DNA of 64,000 bases from positions 4,197,501 through 4,261,500 of the forward strand of contig NZ_CP049783.1 of assembly GCF_015710975.1 (NCBI RefSeq). Direction: 5' to 3'. Of this stretch, positions 9,097 to 17,968 are shown piece after piece. The position numbers were made by a program, and so were the translations under genes. Position 1 is the stretch's first letter. Each line of letters begins with the position of its first letter. This DNA comes from Paenibacillus polymyxa (GTDB lineage Bacteria; Bacillota; Bacilli; Paenibacillales; Paenibacillaceae). The notes under the pieces were generated by a model. It was not told where the DNA came from, ran no database searches, and saw only the letters and a list, made by a program, of their open reading frames with translations.

Positions 9097-10464
9097 ATGT
9101 ATTTGCATGGAAGCAGTAAAATTAACAGCAATGGACATTTGGAGATTGGTGGATGTGATACCACGCTTTTGAAAGAGCGTTTTGGCACGCCGCTATATAT
9201 TGTAGACGAACAGTTAGTCCGCCGGCGTTGCCGGGAATTTATAGAAGCATTTCGTGAGACCGGTTTAAAGTTTCAAGTGGCTTATGCAAGCAAAGCATTT
9301 TGTGTTATGGCCATGTGCGCTTTAGCTGCTGAAGAAGGAATGTCGCTTGACGTTGTTTCCAGCGGAGAGCTGTTCACAGCGCTGCAAGCAGGATTCCCGG
9401 CAGAACGAATCCATTTTCATGGCAATAACAAGACGCCGGAAGAAATTGAAATGGCGTTAGAGGCGCACATTGGCTGCTTCGTCGTTGATAGCAAGATGGA
9501 ATTGCATTTGTTACAGGCTCTCGCCTCTGAAAAAGGACAACAGGTCAATATTTTACTGCGGGTTACGCCGGGGGTTGAAGCGCATACGCATGAATATATG
9601 GCCACAGGTCAAGAAGATTCAAAATTTGGCTTTGACATTGCGAATGGTACAGCCCGTCAAGCGGTGGAACAGGCTATCAAGCTGGATCATCTTAATCTGC
9701 TGGGAGTACATTCTCATATCGGTTCGCAAATCTTCGAAGTCAATGGCTTCCAAATGGCTGCCGAGCGGGTCGCAGCTTTTTGCAGAGAGATTAAGGAGCA
9801 GCTTCAGTTTTCCTTCAAGGTGATTAATCTTGGTGGTGGATTTGGCATCCGTTATACAGAGGAGGACACACCGCTGAAACTATCCACCTATGTACAGGCT
9901 ATCGGCGAAGCGGTGAAAACTCATTTTTCTGGACTTTACGATGAGCTTCCAGAAATTTGGATTGAGCCGGGACGAAGTATTGTAGGTGATTCAGGTACAA
10001 CCTTGTATACGGTAGGAAGCATCAAGGATATTCCGCAGGTTCGTAAATATGTTTCCGTAGACGGCGGAATGACAGATAATCCACGTCCTGCACTGTATCA
10101 GGCCAAGTATGAAGCGATGCTGGCTAATCGAGCACAAGATGCGAACGAAGAAACAGTGTCTATTGCAGGCAAATGCTGTGAGAGCGGCGATATGCTTATT
10201 TGGGATGTAGAACTGCCTCGCCCGAATAGCGGAGACTTGCTCGCTGTAGCCTCAACCGGAGCTTATAATTACTCCATGGCGAGCAATTATAACCGGATAC
10301 GCCGACCAGCAGTTGTATTTGTCAACAACGGTGAGGCTGAGCTGGTAGTGCGTCGGGAAACCTACGAGGATATTGTTCGCAACGATGTTTTGCCACAGCG
10401 CTTGGTTCGTGATCAAGCCAGCTCAGTGGTTCAGCCCAATGCCAAGATTACGGTTTCGTCCTGA
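9097..10464 (+). CDS. lysA: Diaminopimelate decarboxylase
   Basis: This PLP enzyme converts meso-diaminopimelate to lysine, the last step of lysine synthesis. It has 455 residues. The PLP lysine lies in AYASKAFC near residue 60, the glycine-rich phosphate loop is GGGFGIRY, EPGRS binds phosphate, and CCESGDML carries the active-site cysteine contributed by the partner subunit. The ATG at 9097 is chosen because MYLHGSSKIN matches the family N-terminus; AGAGAGG lies upstream. It sits between spoVAF and ppiB as in B. subtilis. Its own promoter and terminator flank it. Confidence 0.96.
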   Translation: MYLHGSSKINSNGHLEIGGCDTTLLKERFGTPLYIVDEQLVRRRCREFIEAFRETGLKFQVAYASKAFCVMAMCALAAEEGMSLDVVSSGELFTALQAGFPAERIHFHGNNKTPEEIEMALEAHIGCFVVDSKMELHLLQALASEKGQQVNILLRVTPGVEAHTHEYMATGQEDSKFGFDIANGTARQAVEQAIKLDHLNLLGVHSHIGSQIFEVNGFQMAAERVAAFCREIKEQLQFSFKVINLGGGFGIRYTEEDTPLKLSTYVQAIGEAVKTHFSGLYDELPEIWIEPGRSIVGDSGTTLYTVGSIKDIPQVRKYVSVDGGMTDNPRPALYQAKYEAMLANRAQDANEETVSIAGKCCESGDMLIWDVELPRPNSGDLLAVASTGAYNYSMASNYNRIRRPAVVFVNNGEAELVVRRETYEDIVRNDVLPQRLVRDQASSVVQPNAKITVSS

Positions 10465-10487
10465 TTGTGGAATTCTAAAATCAAGCA

Positions 10488-10535
10488 GGCCATTGCGTCG
10501 GTAATCACAGACCGGGGACAATGGCCCCTTTTTTT
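10488..10535 (+). terminator. Terminator after lysA
   Basis: GGCCATTG pairs with CAATGGCC, with an inner CGGT/ACCG stem, and a T7 tract follows. Confidence 0.85.
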
Positions 10536-10545
10536 GGACAAGGCT

Positions 10546-10574
10546 TTGCTAAGCGCGCCAATTCATAGTAAACT
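10546..10574 (+). promoter_or_regulatory. Candidate sigma-A promoter for ppiB
   Basis: TTGCTA (10546-10551), a 17-base spacer and TAAACT (10569-10574) lie just after the lysA terminator. Confidence 0.5.
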
Positions 10575-10626
10575 GGAACTTGATGTTATTTAGTTTTCAA
10601 AACAGGTTGAAAAGGAGATACAAACA

Positions 10627-11061
10627 ATGAAAAAAGGTAGAATAGATCTTGAAAACGGCGGTATCGTCGAAATTGACTTTTTCCCAGAAGAAGCTCCAAA
10701 CACCGTTGCTAACTTTGAAAAGCTGGCAAACAGCGGTTACTACAACGGATTGAGCTTCCACCGCGTCATCCCGGGCTTTGTTGCTCAAGGTGGTTGTCCG
10801 ATCGGTAATGGTACAGGCGGTCCTGGCTACACCATTGACTGTGAAACAGCTACGAATACAACCAAGCATGCCAAAGGCGTTCTGTCCATGGCTCATGCAG
10901 GTCGCAACACAGGTGGCAGCCAATTCTTTATTTGCTACGCTCCACAGCCGCATTTAGATGGAGTACATACTGTATTTGGTAAAGTAACCAAAGGTATGGA
11001 ATTCATTGATGCTGTAAAACAAGGCGACAAAATGAAAGAGGTTAAAGTATTTGACGTGTAA
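10627..11061 (+). CDS. ppiB: Peptidyl-prolyl cis-trans isomerase (cyclophilin)
   Basis: This cytoplasmic cyclophilin of 144 residues speeds proline isomerisation during folding. The active-site set is visible: [13 protein letters not shown] (catalytic Arg), the MAHAG and GSQFFI segment, and [11 protein letters not shown]. An AAAAGGAG ribosome-binding site precedes the ATG. It is a single-gene unit with its own promoter and terminator. Location after lysA is conserved in Bacillus. Confidence 0.96.
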   Translation: MKKGRIDLENGGIVEIDFFPEEAPNTVANFEKLANSGYYNGLSFHRVIPGFVAQGGCPIGNGTGGPGYTIDCETATNTTKHAKGVLSMAHAGRNTGGSQFFICYAPQPHLDGVHTVFGKVTKGMEFIDAVKQGDKMKEVKVFDV

Positions 11062-11110
11062 TTTACCATTACATGTATGATATGAATTCCTTTAAATAGC
11101 GTTGCATCTA

Positions 11111-11143
11111 AGCCGTTCTGTCTTTGGACAGAGCGGCTTTTGT
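11111..11143 (+). terminator. Terminator after ppiB
   Basis: AGCCGTTCTGTC pairs with GGACAGAGCGGCT around a TTT loop, followed by TTT. Confidence 0.8.
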
Positions 11144-11316
11144 TGTCTTTTGTTTGACGGTTTGCTGATTTTTACAATCACGTAGGTATTACAGTGCGTA
11201 AGATCACATTCGAAAAGTAAGTGTTGTGATAGCCTTTTCATAAGAATGCATTTTCCATTTATTTTATATGAGTATTCAAGCTCAGTAAGAGTTGGAAAAG
11301 AAGGGGGCTTATCACA

Positions 11317-12330
11317 TTGTCTATTTTAACTCGCACAAATCGACTCGGATTTTTTGAAATCCGGCTGGAATCCATTGGTGGACTCGGCGCTAATCTGGCT
11401 GGCAAAATGTTAGCCGAAACCGGGGTGCTTGGTCTAGGGCTGAATGCTTCAAATTTCTCATCCTATGGTTCGGAAAAGAAGGGAAGTCCGGTTAAAAGCT
11501 TTGTTCGCTTTTGTGAGCCGGAGGTGGATATTCGGGATCACAGTCCGATTGAGCAACCGCATGTGGTAGGCATTTTCCATGAAACATTATACAAAACGGT
11601 AAATGTGATCAGCGGACTGCCAGCGGATGGGATTGTAGTGGTCAATTCCACACGTCCGGCAGAAGAAATACGGGCTGATTTGGGACTGGTATCCGGTACA
11701 TTAGCAGTGGTCGATGCAATGGGGATCGCACTGGAAGAGCGAACCAAATTGAATACGTCCATGCTGGGGGCCTTGTTCCGTGTCTGTGATTTCTTAGATC
11801 CGGAAGCAATGAGATCGGTTATACGCAGTACCTTTGAAAAGAAAAATCCACAGTTGGTAGAACCTAATCTGCGTACGTTTAACCGTGGATTTGAGGAAAT
11901 GGAACTACACGTATATCCGGTTACGGATGACGCGCAGGATCGGGTTTTTGAACGTCCGCAGCCTTTGCTGGGGTACGAAACGCAATTACTGGGAGGCGTT
12001 ATTGCGACTCAGGGAAACAGTATGACGAGAGATGTTAGTGGTTCACGTCAGGGTTATGTGCCTGAATATGAAGCTGATAAATGTACCCATTGTGCCAAGT
12101 GTGATTCGATCTGCCCGGATTACTGTTTTGTATGGGAAGAGCAAGCAGACAAACGCGGAAGAATGATGCCGTTTTTGCAAGGGATTGATTACCAGTATTG
12201 CAAAGGATGTCTGAAATGTGTAGATATTTGCCCATCGGGGGCGTTAAGCTCGCGTCGCGAGCAATGGGGCTGGGCGGAGCAGCATCGTGTTGCCCACCAA
12301 TTTCCGGTATATGAAGGAGGGCGTGCGTAA
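11317..12330 (+). CDS. 2-oxoacid:ferredoxin oxidoreductase, fused gamma-delta subunit
   Basis: The protein has 337 residues in two parts. Residues 10-195 form the gamma domain (RLESIGGLGANLAGKMLAE, as in the POR gamma family). Residues 245-320 form the delta domain with two [4Fe-4S] motifs, CTHCAKCDSICP and CKGCLKCVDICP. The TTG start follows AAGGGGG. The stop shares one base with the next gene, the alpha-beta subunit, so both are co-translated. The complex oxidises a 2-oxoacid (probably pyruvate) with CoA and passes electrons to ferredoxin or flavodoxin. In a facultative anaerobe this could feed fermentation or nitrogenase; that role is inference. Confidence 0.88.
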   Translation: MSILTRTNRLGFFEIRLESIGGLGANLAGKMLAETGVLGLGLNASNFSSYGSEKKGSPVKSFVRFCEPEVDIRDHSPIEQPHVVGIFHETLYKTVNVISGLPADGIVVVNSTRPAEEIRADLGLVSGTLAVVDAMGIALEERTKLNTSMLGALFRVCDFLDPEAMRSVIRSTFEKKNPQLVEPNLRTFNRGFEEMELHVYPVTDDAQDRVFERPQPLLGYETQLLGGVIATQGNSMTRDVSGSRQGYVPEYEADKCTHCAKCDSICPDYCFVWEEQADKRGRMMPFLQGIDYQYCKGCLKCVDICPSGALSSRREQWGWAEQHRVAHQFPVYEGGRA

Positions 12331-14618
12331 TGGCAAAACTGGAGGAGGAACTCAAACAGACGGGCGCCGCACAAGTGACAACGTTCGAATCCGGTAATGA
12401 AATGGCAGCTACGGCGGCTGCGCAGATCAATTATCATATGATGGGATATTTCCCGATCACTCCATCGACCGAGGTAGCGCAGTATCTGGATCAAATGAAA
12501 ACGCGTGGTCAGCATAATATTAAACTGGTTGCAGCCGATGGAGAACACGGATCGGCAGGGATTTGTTATGGAGCTGCGGCAGCTGGAGCGCGGGTTGTGA
12601 ACGCCACCAGTTCGCAAGGTTTCCTGTACATGCTGGAGCAGTTGCCTGTTCAGTCAGGTACCCGTTTCCCTATGGTTATGAACCTGGTGACAAGAGCTGT
12701 CAGTGGTCCCTTGGATATTCGGGGGGATCATTCGGACCTGTATTATGGTTTGAATACAGGCTGGGTCATTTTGGCGGCAAGTACGCCACAGGCTGTGTAT
12801 GATATGAACATCATGGCCCTGAAAATCGCAGAGCATAGCGATGTACGGTTGCCTGTAATGGTCGCATACGACGGTTTTTATACATCTCATCAAAAACGTA
12901 AAGTGCAATATTTTGCCGATGCAGAGACCGTGCGCGATTTTGTAGGCCCCAACCCGAACCTGAATTATCCGAATATTACGGATTTTGATCATCCTGTCAC
13001 TGTGGGTGCGCATATGAACGGTGATGACCTGACGAATAATCACGTTCAACTGTCCGAAGCGTTGAAGCTTTCAGAAGGAGTATATGAGCAGGTAGTAGCA
13101 GAATATGCTGCTTTATCCGGTCGGGAATATCCGATTTTGGACCTGTATCATATGGAGGATGCTGAGGTTGCGGTATTTCTGCTGAATTCGGCGGCTGAAT
13201 CGGCCAAGGATGTGGCGGATCAACTCCGTGCGCGTGGCATTAAAGCTGGTGTGATTCGTCCGAATATCATCCGGCCGTTCCCAGCCGCACAACTGCGGGA
13301 GGCGTTGCGCCATGTCAAGGCGCTGTTGGTGGGTGAACGTGCAGATTCGTACGGGTCGGATGGCGGTAATTTGACGCACGAAATTAAGGCGGCGTTGCAG
13401 GAGGACCCACTGAATCAAACCCTCGTATTGAGCCGTATCTTTGGCTTGGGAGGAAAGGATTTTTATGCGGAAGATGCAGAGGCGTTCTTCCAGCTTGCGA
13501 TTGAGGCGGTAGAGGCTGGACGAGCGGAGAAGCCCTTTGATTATTACGGGATTAATCCGGGTTCAGCGGACAAGGTGATGCCGCAAGTCATGCAGCCACC
13601 ACGTGGCAATGCATACCGTACGGGTCTGATTCAGGTTACGCCGGATGAGGCGACCGGGAAGCTCAAAGTCAAGGTACCACCTCTGCGTTCGTTAACAACC
13701 AAACCACGCCGTCTTACTCCGGGTCATGGGGCTTGTCCTGGTTGTGGAGCCTTGTCTGCACTAGAACTGTTTTTTAAAGGGATTGAAGGCGACATTGTTG
13801 TACTGTTCCAGACTGGCTGCGTATATGTGGTGACGACAGGGTACCCATACACATCACACAAGCAACCGATGATCCATAATCTTTTTCAAAACGGGGCCGC
13901 TACCCTTTCAGGAGCGCTGGAAGCTTACATGGAGATGAAGCGACGTAATGAAATTGAGATGTCGGATGATCCGACCTTTATCATGATCAGTGGTGACGGC
14001 GGGATGGATATTGGTATGGGTTCTGCGATTGGTGCGGCTCTGCGTAACCATAAACTGATCATGCTGGAATATGATAACGAGGGATACATGAATACAGGCT
14101 CTCAGCAATCGTACTCCACTCCAATGGGGCATATGACGAGTACGTCGGGTGTAGGGAAAATGCAAAAAGGGAAACAAGGGCATCATAAGGATACTGTGCA
14201 AATTATGGCCGCCTGTAACATCCCGTATGCCTTTACAGCAGCCGAAAGTCATCCGCAGGATATGCTGCGCAAAGCCGCCAAGGCTCAATGGTACGCCAAC
14301 AACGTGGGTACGGCATATGGTAAAATTCTGTGCGCCTGCCCACTCAACTGGAAATCCGAAGACAGATTGGGTACTAGCATCGTGGGCGCCGCAGTCGAGT
14401 CTTGCTTCTTTCCTTTGTACGAAATCGAGCAAGGGAGCACGACGATTACGTACAATCCGGAAGACAAGGGAAAACGGATTCCAGCCGCAGAATGGCTGAA
14501 ATTAATGGGTAAAACGAAGCATCTTCTCAAAGAGGAAGCAACGCTGGCTACCTTTGAGCAGGAGATTGAGCGTCGCTGGACTATCCTGAAAAAGAAACAT
14601 GAAATTTCGGAGTTATAA
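12330..14618 (+). CDS. 2-oxoacid:ferredoxin oxidoreductase, fused alpha-beta subunit
   Basis: The protein has 762 residues. The first about 420 are the alpha pyrimidine-binding and hinge domains (GYFPITPSTEVAQYLDQ; NATSSQGFLYM; DIRGDHSD; VIRPNIIRPFP). After a linker the beta thiamine-pyrophosphate domain starts at GHGACPGCG (near 475) and holds GDGGMDIGMGSAIGAALR with the NEGYMNTG loop, plus cysteines in QTGCVYV and CACPLNW that would ligand the proximal [4Fe-4S] cluster. It overlaps the gamma-delta gene by one base. Together the pair makes a complete four-domain enzyme from two genes. Pyruvate is likely but not proven as substrate. Confidence 0.88.
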   Translation: MAKLEEELKQTGAAQVTTFESGNEMAATAAAQINYHMMGYFPITPSTEVAQYLDQMKTRGQHNIKLVAADGEHGSAGICYGAAAAGARVVNATSSQGFLYMLEQLPVQSGTRFPMVMNLVTRAVSGPLDIRGDHSDLYYGLNTGWVILAASTPQAVYDMNIMALKIAEHSDVRLPVMVAYDGFYTSHQKRKVQYFADAETVRDFVGPNPNLNYPNITDFDHPVTVGAHMNGDDLTNNHVQLSEALKLSEGVYEQVVAEYAALSGREYPILDLYHMEDAEVAVFLLNSAAESAKDVADQLRARGIKAGVIRPNIIRPFPAAQLREALRHVKALLVGERADSYGSDGGNLTHEIKAALQEDPLNQTLVLSRIFGLGGKDFYAEDAEAFFQLAIEAVEAGRAEKPFDYYGINPGSADKVMPQVMQPPRGNAYRTGLIQVTPDEATGKLKVKVPPLRSLTTKPRRLTPGHGACPGCGALSALELFFKGIEGDIVVLFQTGCVYVVTTGYPYTSHKQPMIHNLFQNGAATLSGALEAYMEMKRRNEIEMSDDPTFIMISGDGGMDIGMGSAIGAALRNHKLIMLEYDNEGYMNTGSQQSYSTPMGHMTSTSGVGKMQKGKQGHHKDTVQIMAACNIPYAFTAAESHPQDMLRKAAKAQWYANNVGTAYGKILCACPLNWKSEDRLGTSIVGAAVESCFFPLYEIEQGSTTITYNPEDKGKRIPAAEWLKLMGKTKHLLKEEATLATFEQEIERRWTILKKKHEISEL

Positions 14619-14682
14619 TTCTGTTTTTTTGCATAATAATCGTGTAACATTGTTAGCCGCTGTTTCGGCACCAGTTCGATTG

Positions 14683-14719
14683 AGATTCCTTGCGCTTGCT
14701 GCGCAAGGAATCTTTTTTT
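14683..14719 (+). terminator. Terminator after the oxidoreductase operon
   Basis: A perfect 13-bp stem (AGATTCCTTGCGC with its complement), a TTGCT loop and a T7 tract. Confidence 0.95.
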
Positions 14720-14838
14720 GCGTTTATGGGTTGAAGCATAAAAAAACAGGTAATGATTTCCGATATAGGAGTGGAGGCCTATAGAAGGCATGTTATAAAG
14801 TTTTCTTTTGAATTTTAAGATGCAATGAGGTGCAGGTA

Positions 14839-15306
14839 ATGATTAAGCTGAATACAGTTGAAATAATTGAAATTATAAAGAAGCAAATCCCCAAGGTTAT
14901 GAACATCACGCCAGTGGAACTCAAGTTTACGGATGATTTTGGACGGGCATCGCTGGCGGCAACAGAACACAAATTCACGCTGACGAACCAGCATTATTCT
15001 GCCAAGGTGATGGATTGCGTGTTAGAAACACAAGTGCGCCCTATTTTAATGTGTGAAATTATTTATTTTCTAAAATGCGAGTTTATTGATGGGTATGTGG
15101 ATGTAAGACTGGATTATGAAGCATGTTCTGAGGGAGAGCGAGGACCTGTTGCTTCAGCTGTCATTACCTTTGATCATGATACGCAGCTTGGAGTCGACGA
15201 ACTGGCCGATCTGATTGACCTGGCGCTTCATATGAATGATAAAACCTGGTTTGAGGAACTCTCCACTCAATATGTCAAAAGCAAAGCAGAAGCTTCGATT
15301 AGATAA
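14839..15306 (+). CDS. Conserved protein of unknown function with IDEAL-like C-terminus
   Basis: The protein has 155 residues and starts at ATG 14839 behind GAGGTG. I do not recognise residues 1-110, which are soluble and mixed in charge. Residues about 115-140 (ADLIDLALHMNDKTWFEELS) look like the short IDEAL domain found in several Firmicutes adaptor proteins; this is a pattern match by eye. The gene stands alone between a strong terminator and the FMN riboswitch. No function should be assigned. Confidence 0.6.
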   Translation: MIKLNTVEIIEIIKKQIPKVMNITPVELKFTDDFGRASLAATEHKFTLTNQHYSAKVMDCVLETQVRPILMCEIIYFLKCEFIDGYVDVRLDYEACSEGERGPVASAVITFDHDTQLGVDELADLIDLALHMNDKTWFEELSTQYVKSKAEASIR

Positions 15307-15378
15307 CTTGCTTTTTTTAGAAGTCGGTGCTAATATACGTAACAAGTTTAATGTTAATTCAATTAAATAAGAGCAAGA

Positions 15379-15543
15379 TCCTTCGGGGCGGGGCGAAATT
15401 CCCCACCGGCGGTGATGACATGTTTGTGAATCGCTTCTGAGAACACAGCATGGCTTAGTCCGTGACCCGGATGCTGAACAATCAGCAGAAGGTGGACCTG
15501 GTGCAATTCCGGGACCGACAGTATAGTCTGGATGGGAGAAGGG
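15379..15543 (+). ncRNA. FMN riboswitch (RFN element)
   Basis: The aptamer is closed by CCTTC (15380-15384) and GAAGG (15538-15542). Between them lie the conserved pieces GGGGCGAAATTCCCC-ACCGGCGGT, a variable arm with a GTCCGTGACCCG segment, GGTGCAATTCCGGGACCGACAG and GTCTGGATGGGAGAAGG. FMN binding should lower expression of the riboflavin genes downstream. Confidence 0.95.
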
Positions 15544-15877
15544 TACGAAGCGCATGTGCATGACGTGACATGTGCCAATTTTTAGCATACGTAAAAGTAC
15601 GTACGGCTTATTTCGTTGTAGGACAGCATCGGACGACAGCTTTTATTAAGCTTTCTTTTCGATAGTGTTCTGAGCGTAATTGGCTGTATTGTCATCATGC
15701 TTTCTTTTGGCAGACCTATGATTTCATGTCATTTTAATACATGTATGAACTGCGCTTGTATACTACATATGTGACTCTCATCACCCCCATGACGGATTGA
15801 ATCCTGACTGGGGGTTATTTGCGCTTACAGCTGATGAATTAGGGATAAACTGAAATGTAGTGGAAAGGAGTGAAAGC
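15544..15877 (+). other. Long leader between FMN aptamer and ribE
   Basis: About 330 bases without a credible gene; ribD, which sits here in B. subtilis, is absent. The only clear structure is a hairpin at 15783-15815 (ACCCCCA with TGGGGGT, inner GGAT/ATCC), followed by TTATTTG. It may be the expression platform or a weak terminator. No ribD fragment was recognised in the three forward frames by eye. Confidence 0.5.
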
Positions 15878-16543
15878 ATGTTTACCGGATTGGTCGAGGA
15901 AGTGGGTCGCATTCAAAGTATTTCCAAAAGTGGTGAAGCGATGGTGCTAGGTATTTCGGGTTCTGTGGTATTGGACGATTTGAAAATAGGCGACAGTGTC
16001 TCGGTGAATGGTGTTTGCCTGACGGCAATACAGATTGGTACTAAAGATTTTAAGGTTGATGTGATGCCTGAGACTTTTCGCAGCAGTAATCTAAGGGAAC
16101 TCAGATCCGGCAGTCGAGTCAATTTGGAGCGGGCGATGGCGGCGAGTGGAAGATTCGGAGGACATATCGTACAGGGACATGTGGACGGGACGGGTACGAT
16201 TCGCGGAGTGACATCAGAGCAGAATGCGGTAGTGTTCGAAGTTGAGCCTTCTGATCAAGCATTATTTAAATATGTTCTTCTCAAAGGGTCAATTACAATT
16301 GATGGTATCAGCCTCACAGTCGCGCAGCGGACGAGAAATAGCTTTGCTGTATCTATTATCCCCCACACCTTAGCCGAAACGGCCTTACAAGCCAAACGTG
16401 AGGGAGATACCGTGAATATTGAATGCGATATATTGGGCAAATATGTGGAGCAACTTTTACATTACAGAGGTTCAGCGTCGACGGAGAGAGCCGATCAAGC
16501 CCCACTTAGTTTGGACTATTTGGCGAAACACGGCTTTGCCTGA
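15878..16543 (+). CDS. ribE: Riboflavin synthase alpha chain
   Basis: The enzyme dismutates two 6,7-dimethyl-8-ribityllumazine molecules to riboflavin. It has 221 residues with the two lumazine-binding repeats of the family, each opening in the form MFTGLVEEVG (residue 1) and HIVQGHVDGTG (near residue 95). NGVCLT and DGISLTV are the paired ligand-site motifs. The ATG at 15878 is set by AAAGGAG 7 bases upstream. It is the first gene after the FMN riboswitch, where ribD would be expected. Confidence 0.96.
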   Translation: MFTGLVEEVGRIQSISKSGEAMVLGISGSVVLDDLKIGDSVSVNGVCLTAIQIGTKDFKVDVMPETFRSSNLRELRSGSRVNLERAMAASGRFGGHIVQGHVDGTGTIRGVTSEQNAVVFEVEPSDQALFKYVLLKGSITIDGISLTVAQRTRNSFAVSIIPHTLAETALQAKREGDTVNIECDILGKYVEQLLHYRGSASTERADQAPLSLDYLAKHGFA

Positions 16544-16617
16544 TACAGCCTGTTACAGAATAATAGAAAAATTGGTTCAGGAGCATTCGTGACACAAGAC
16601 ATAAGGAGGAGAGGGTT

Positions 16618-17301
16618 ATGGATAGAGGCATCCAAACAAGTGCAACGACAAACATCATGGAGCAGGATGAGTTGCACCACGACGAAGAGATTCGATTGGA
16701 TTCCATCGAAGAAGCATTGGAGGATTTAAAGAACGGCAAAGTCGTTATTGTAGTGGATGATGAACAGCGGGAAAATGAAGGCGACTTTATCGCTTTGGCT
16801 GAAAAAGCATCGCCCGAGGTGATCAATTTCATGATTACAGAAGGTCGCGGATTGGTCTGTGTGCCGATCACACAGCACCGAGCCAAGGCATTGGAATTGC
16901 ATCCTATGGTAGAGCAAAACACAGATTATCACGGTACCGCCTTTACGGTATCGGTAGATCATATAAAGACAACAACGGGGATTTCAGCGGCCGAGCGCTC
17001 TTTGACTGTTCGTGCCTTAGCCGACGAAGCAATCACGGGAAGCGATTTTCGCAAACCTGGTCACATGTTCCCGCTAATTGCTCGCGATGGTGGGGTCTTG
17101 GAGCGTGCCGGTCATACTGAAGCGGCTGTCGACCTGGCCCGACTCAGCGGCTTTAAGCCTGCCGGGGTCATTTGCGAAATTATAAAGGAAGATGGTTCGA
17201 TGGCCCGCTTACCTGATTTGGTCGTGATCGCCAAGCGACATCAATTGAAGCTGATTAGCATTCAGCATTTAATCGACTACCGTCGTCGTTTGTCATTGTA
17301 A
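16618..17301 (+). CDS. ribB: 3,4-dihydroxy-2-butanone 4-phosphate synthase, without cyclohydrolase domain
   Basis: The enzyme makes the four-carbon precursor of lumazine from ribulose 5-phosphate. Family motifs are complete: [11 protein letters not shown] (metal and substrate acids), [19 protein letters not shown] segment, RPGH-like KPGHMFPL and [11 protein letters not shown]. Most Firmicutes carry RibBA of about 400 residues; here the protein has 227 and stops at the domain boundary ([11 protein letters not shown]), 20 bases before the ribH leader. The GTP cyclohydrolase II half is missing, not shifted out of frame. About 28 residues precede the usual N-terminus. Confidence 0.93.
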   Translation: MDRGIQTSATTNIMEQDELHHDEEIRLDSIEEALEDLKNGKVVIVVDDEQRENEGDFIALAEKASPEVINFMITEGRGLVCVPITQHRAKALELHPMVEQNTDYHGTAFTVSVDHIKTTTGISAAERSLTVRALADEAITGSDFRKPGHMFPLIARDGGVLERAGHTEAAVDLARLSGFKPAGVICEIIKEDGSMARLPDLVVIAKRHQLKLISIQHLIDYRRRLSL

Positions 17302-17330
17302 ATAATTCAAAAAAAGAGAGGTTGATAAGC

Positions 17331-17795
17331 ATGGCACGTTTTCTGGAAGGTAATCTCGTATCGAATGGTTTAAAGTATGGTATTGTGGTGGGCAGATTTA
17401 ATGAATTTATTACAAGCAAACTGTTGAGCGGTGCACTTGATGCACTTCAACGACATGGTGCACAGGAAGGTGAAATTGATGTAGCGTGGGTGCCGGGTGC
17501 ATTTGAAATATCGCTTATTGCACAAAAAATGGCCGCAAGTGGAAAGTATGATGCTGTCATTACGCTTGGCACGGTTATCCGTGGTTCTACTTCACACTAT
17601 GATATCGTCTGCAATGAAGTGGCCAAGGGTGTGGCGGCAAGCAGTCTGAAAACGGGTGTCCCTATTATTTTTGGTGTAGTGACTACGGAAAATATTGAGC
17701 AGGCCATAGAACGGGCAGGTACAAAGGCTGGTAATAAAGGTTGGGATTCTGCGCTGGCTGCGATTGAAATGGCCAATCTCGGTAAGCAGTTCTAA
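17331..17795 (+). CDS. ribH: 6,7-dimethyl-8-ribityllumazine synthase
   Basis: The enzyme condenses the ribB product with the pyrimidine intermediate; the enzyme usually forms 60-mer capsids. It has 154 residues. [23 protein letters not shown] and [14 protein letters not shown] are the substrate-site motifs, and [16 protein letters not shown] is the family C-terminal signature. The ATG at 17331 follows AGAGAGG; an upstream TTG in frame at 17322 is less likely. It is the last rib gene here; no ribT follows. Confidence 0.96.
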   Translation: MARFLEGNLVSNGLKYGIVVGRFNEFITSKLLSGALDALQRHGAQEGEIDVAWVPGAFEISLIAQKMAASGKYDAVITLGTVIRGSTSHYDIVCNEVAKGVAASSLKTGVPIIFGVVTTENIEQAIERAGTKAGNKGWDSALAAIEMANLGKQF

Positions 17796-17968
17796 TGATA
17801 TAAATGGCTGAAAGAACGGCATAAACTGCAAAGTGGAAAAGGGATTAGATTGTTAAGCAAGGCGATGACGTATATACTACAGAAAGAGGGATTGATAACG
17901 TAGAACATAAGTGCTAATGGGGAAAGGTATTGTTGAATGATGATTGGAGTAAGGCAGGGGGAAGCACA

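Noticed and set aside
12383..12395. GTTCGAATCC-like string resembling a tRNA T-loop
   Set aside because: It is inside the oxidoreductase gene and no cloverleaf can be drawn around it.
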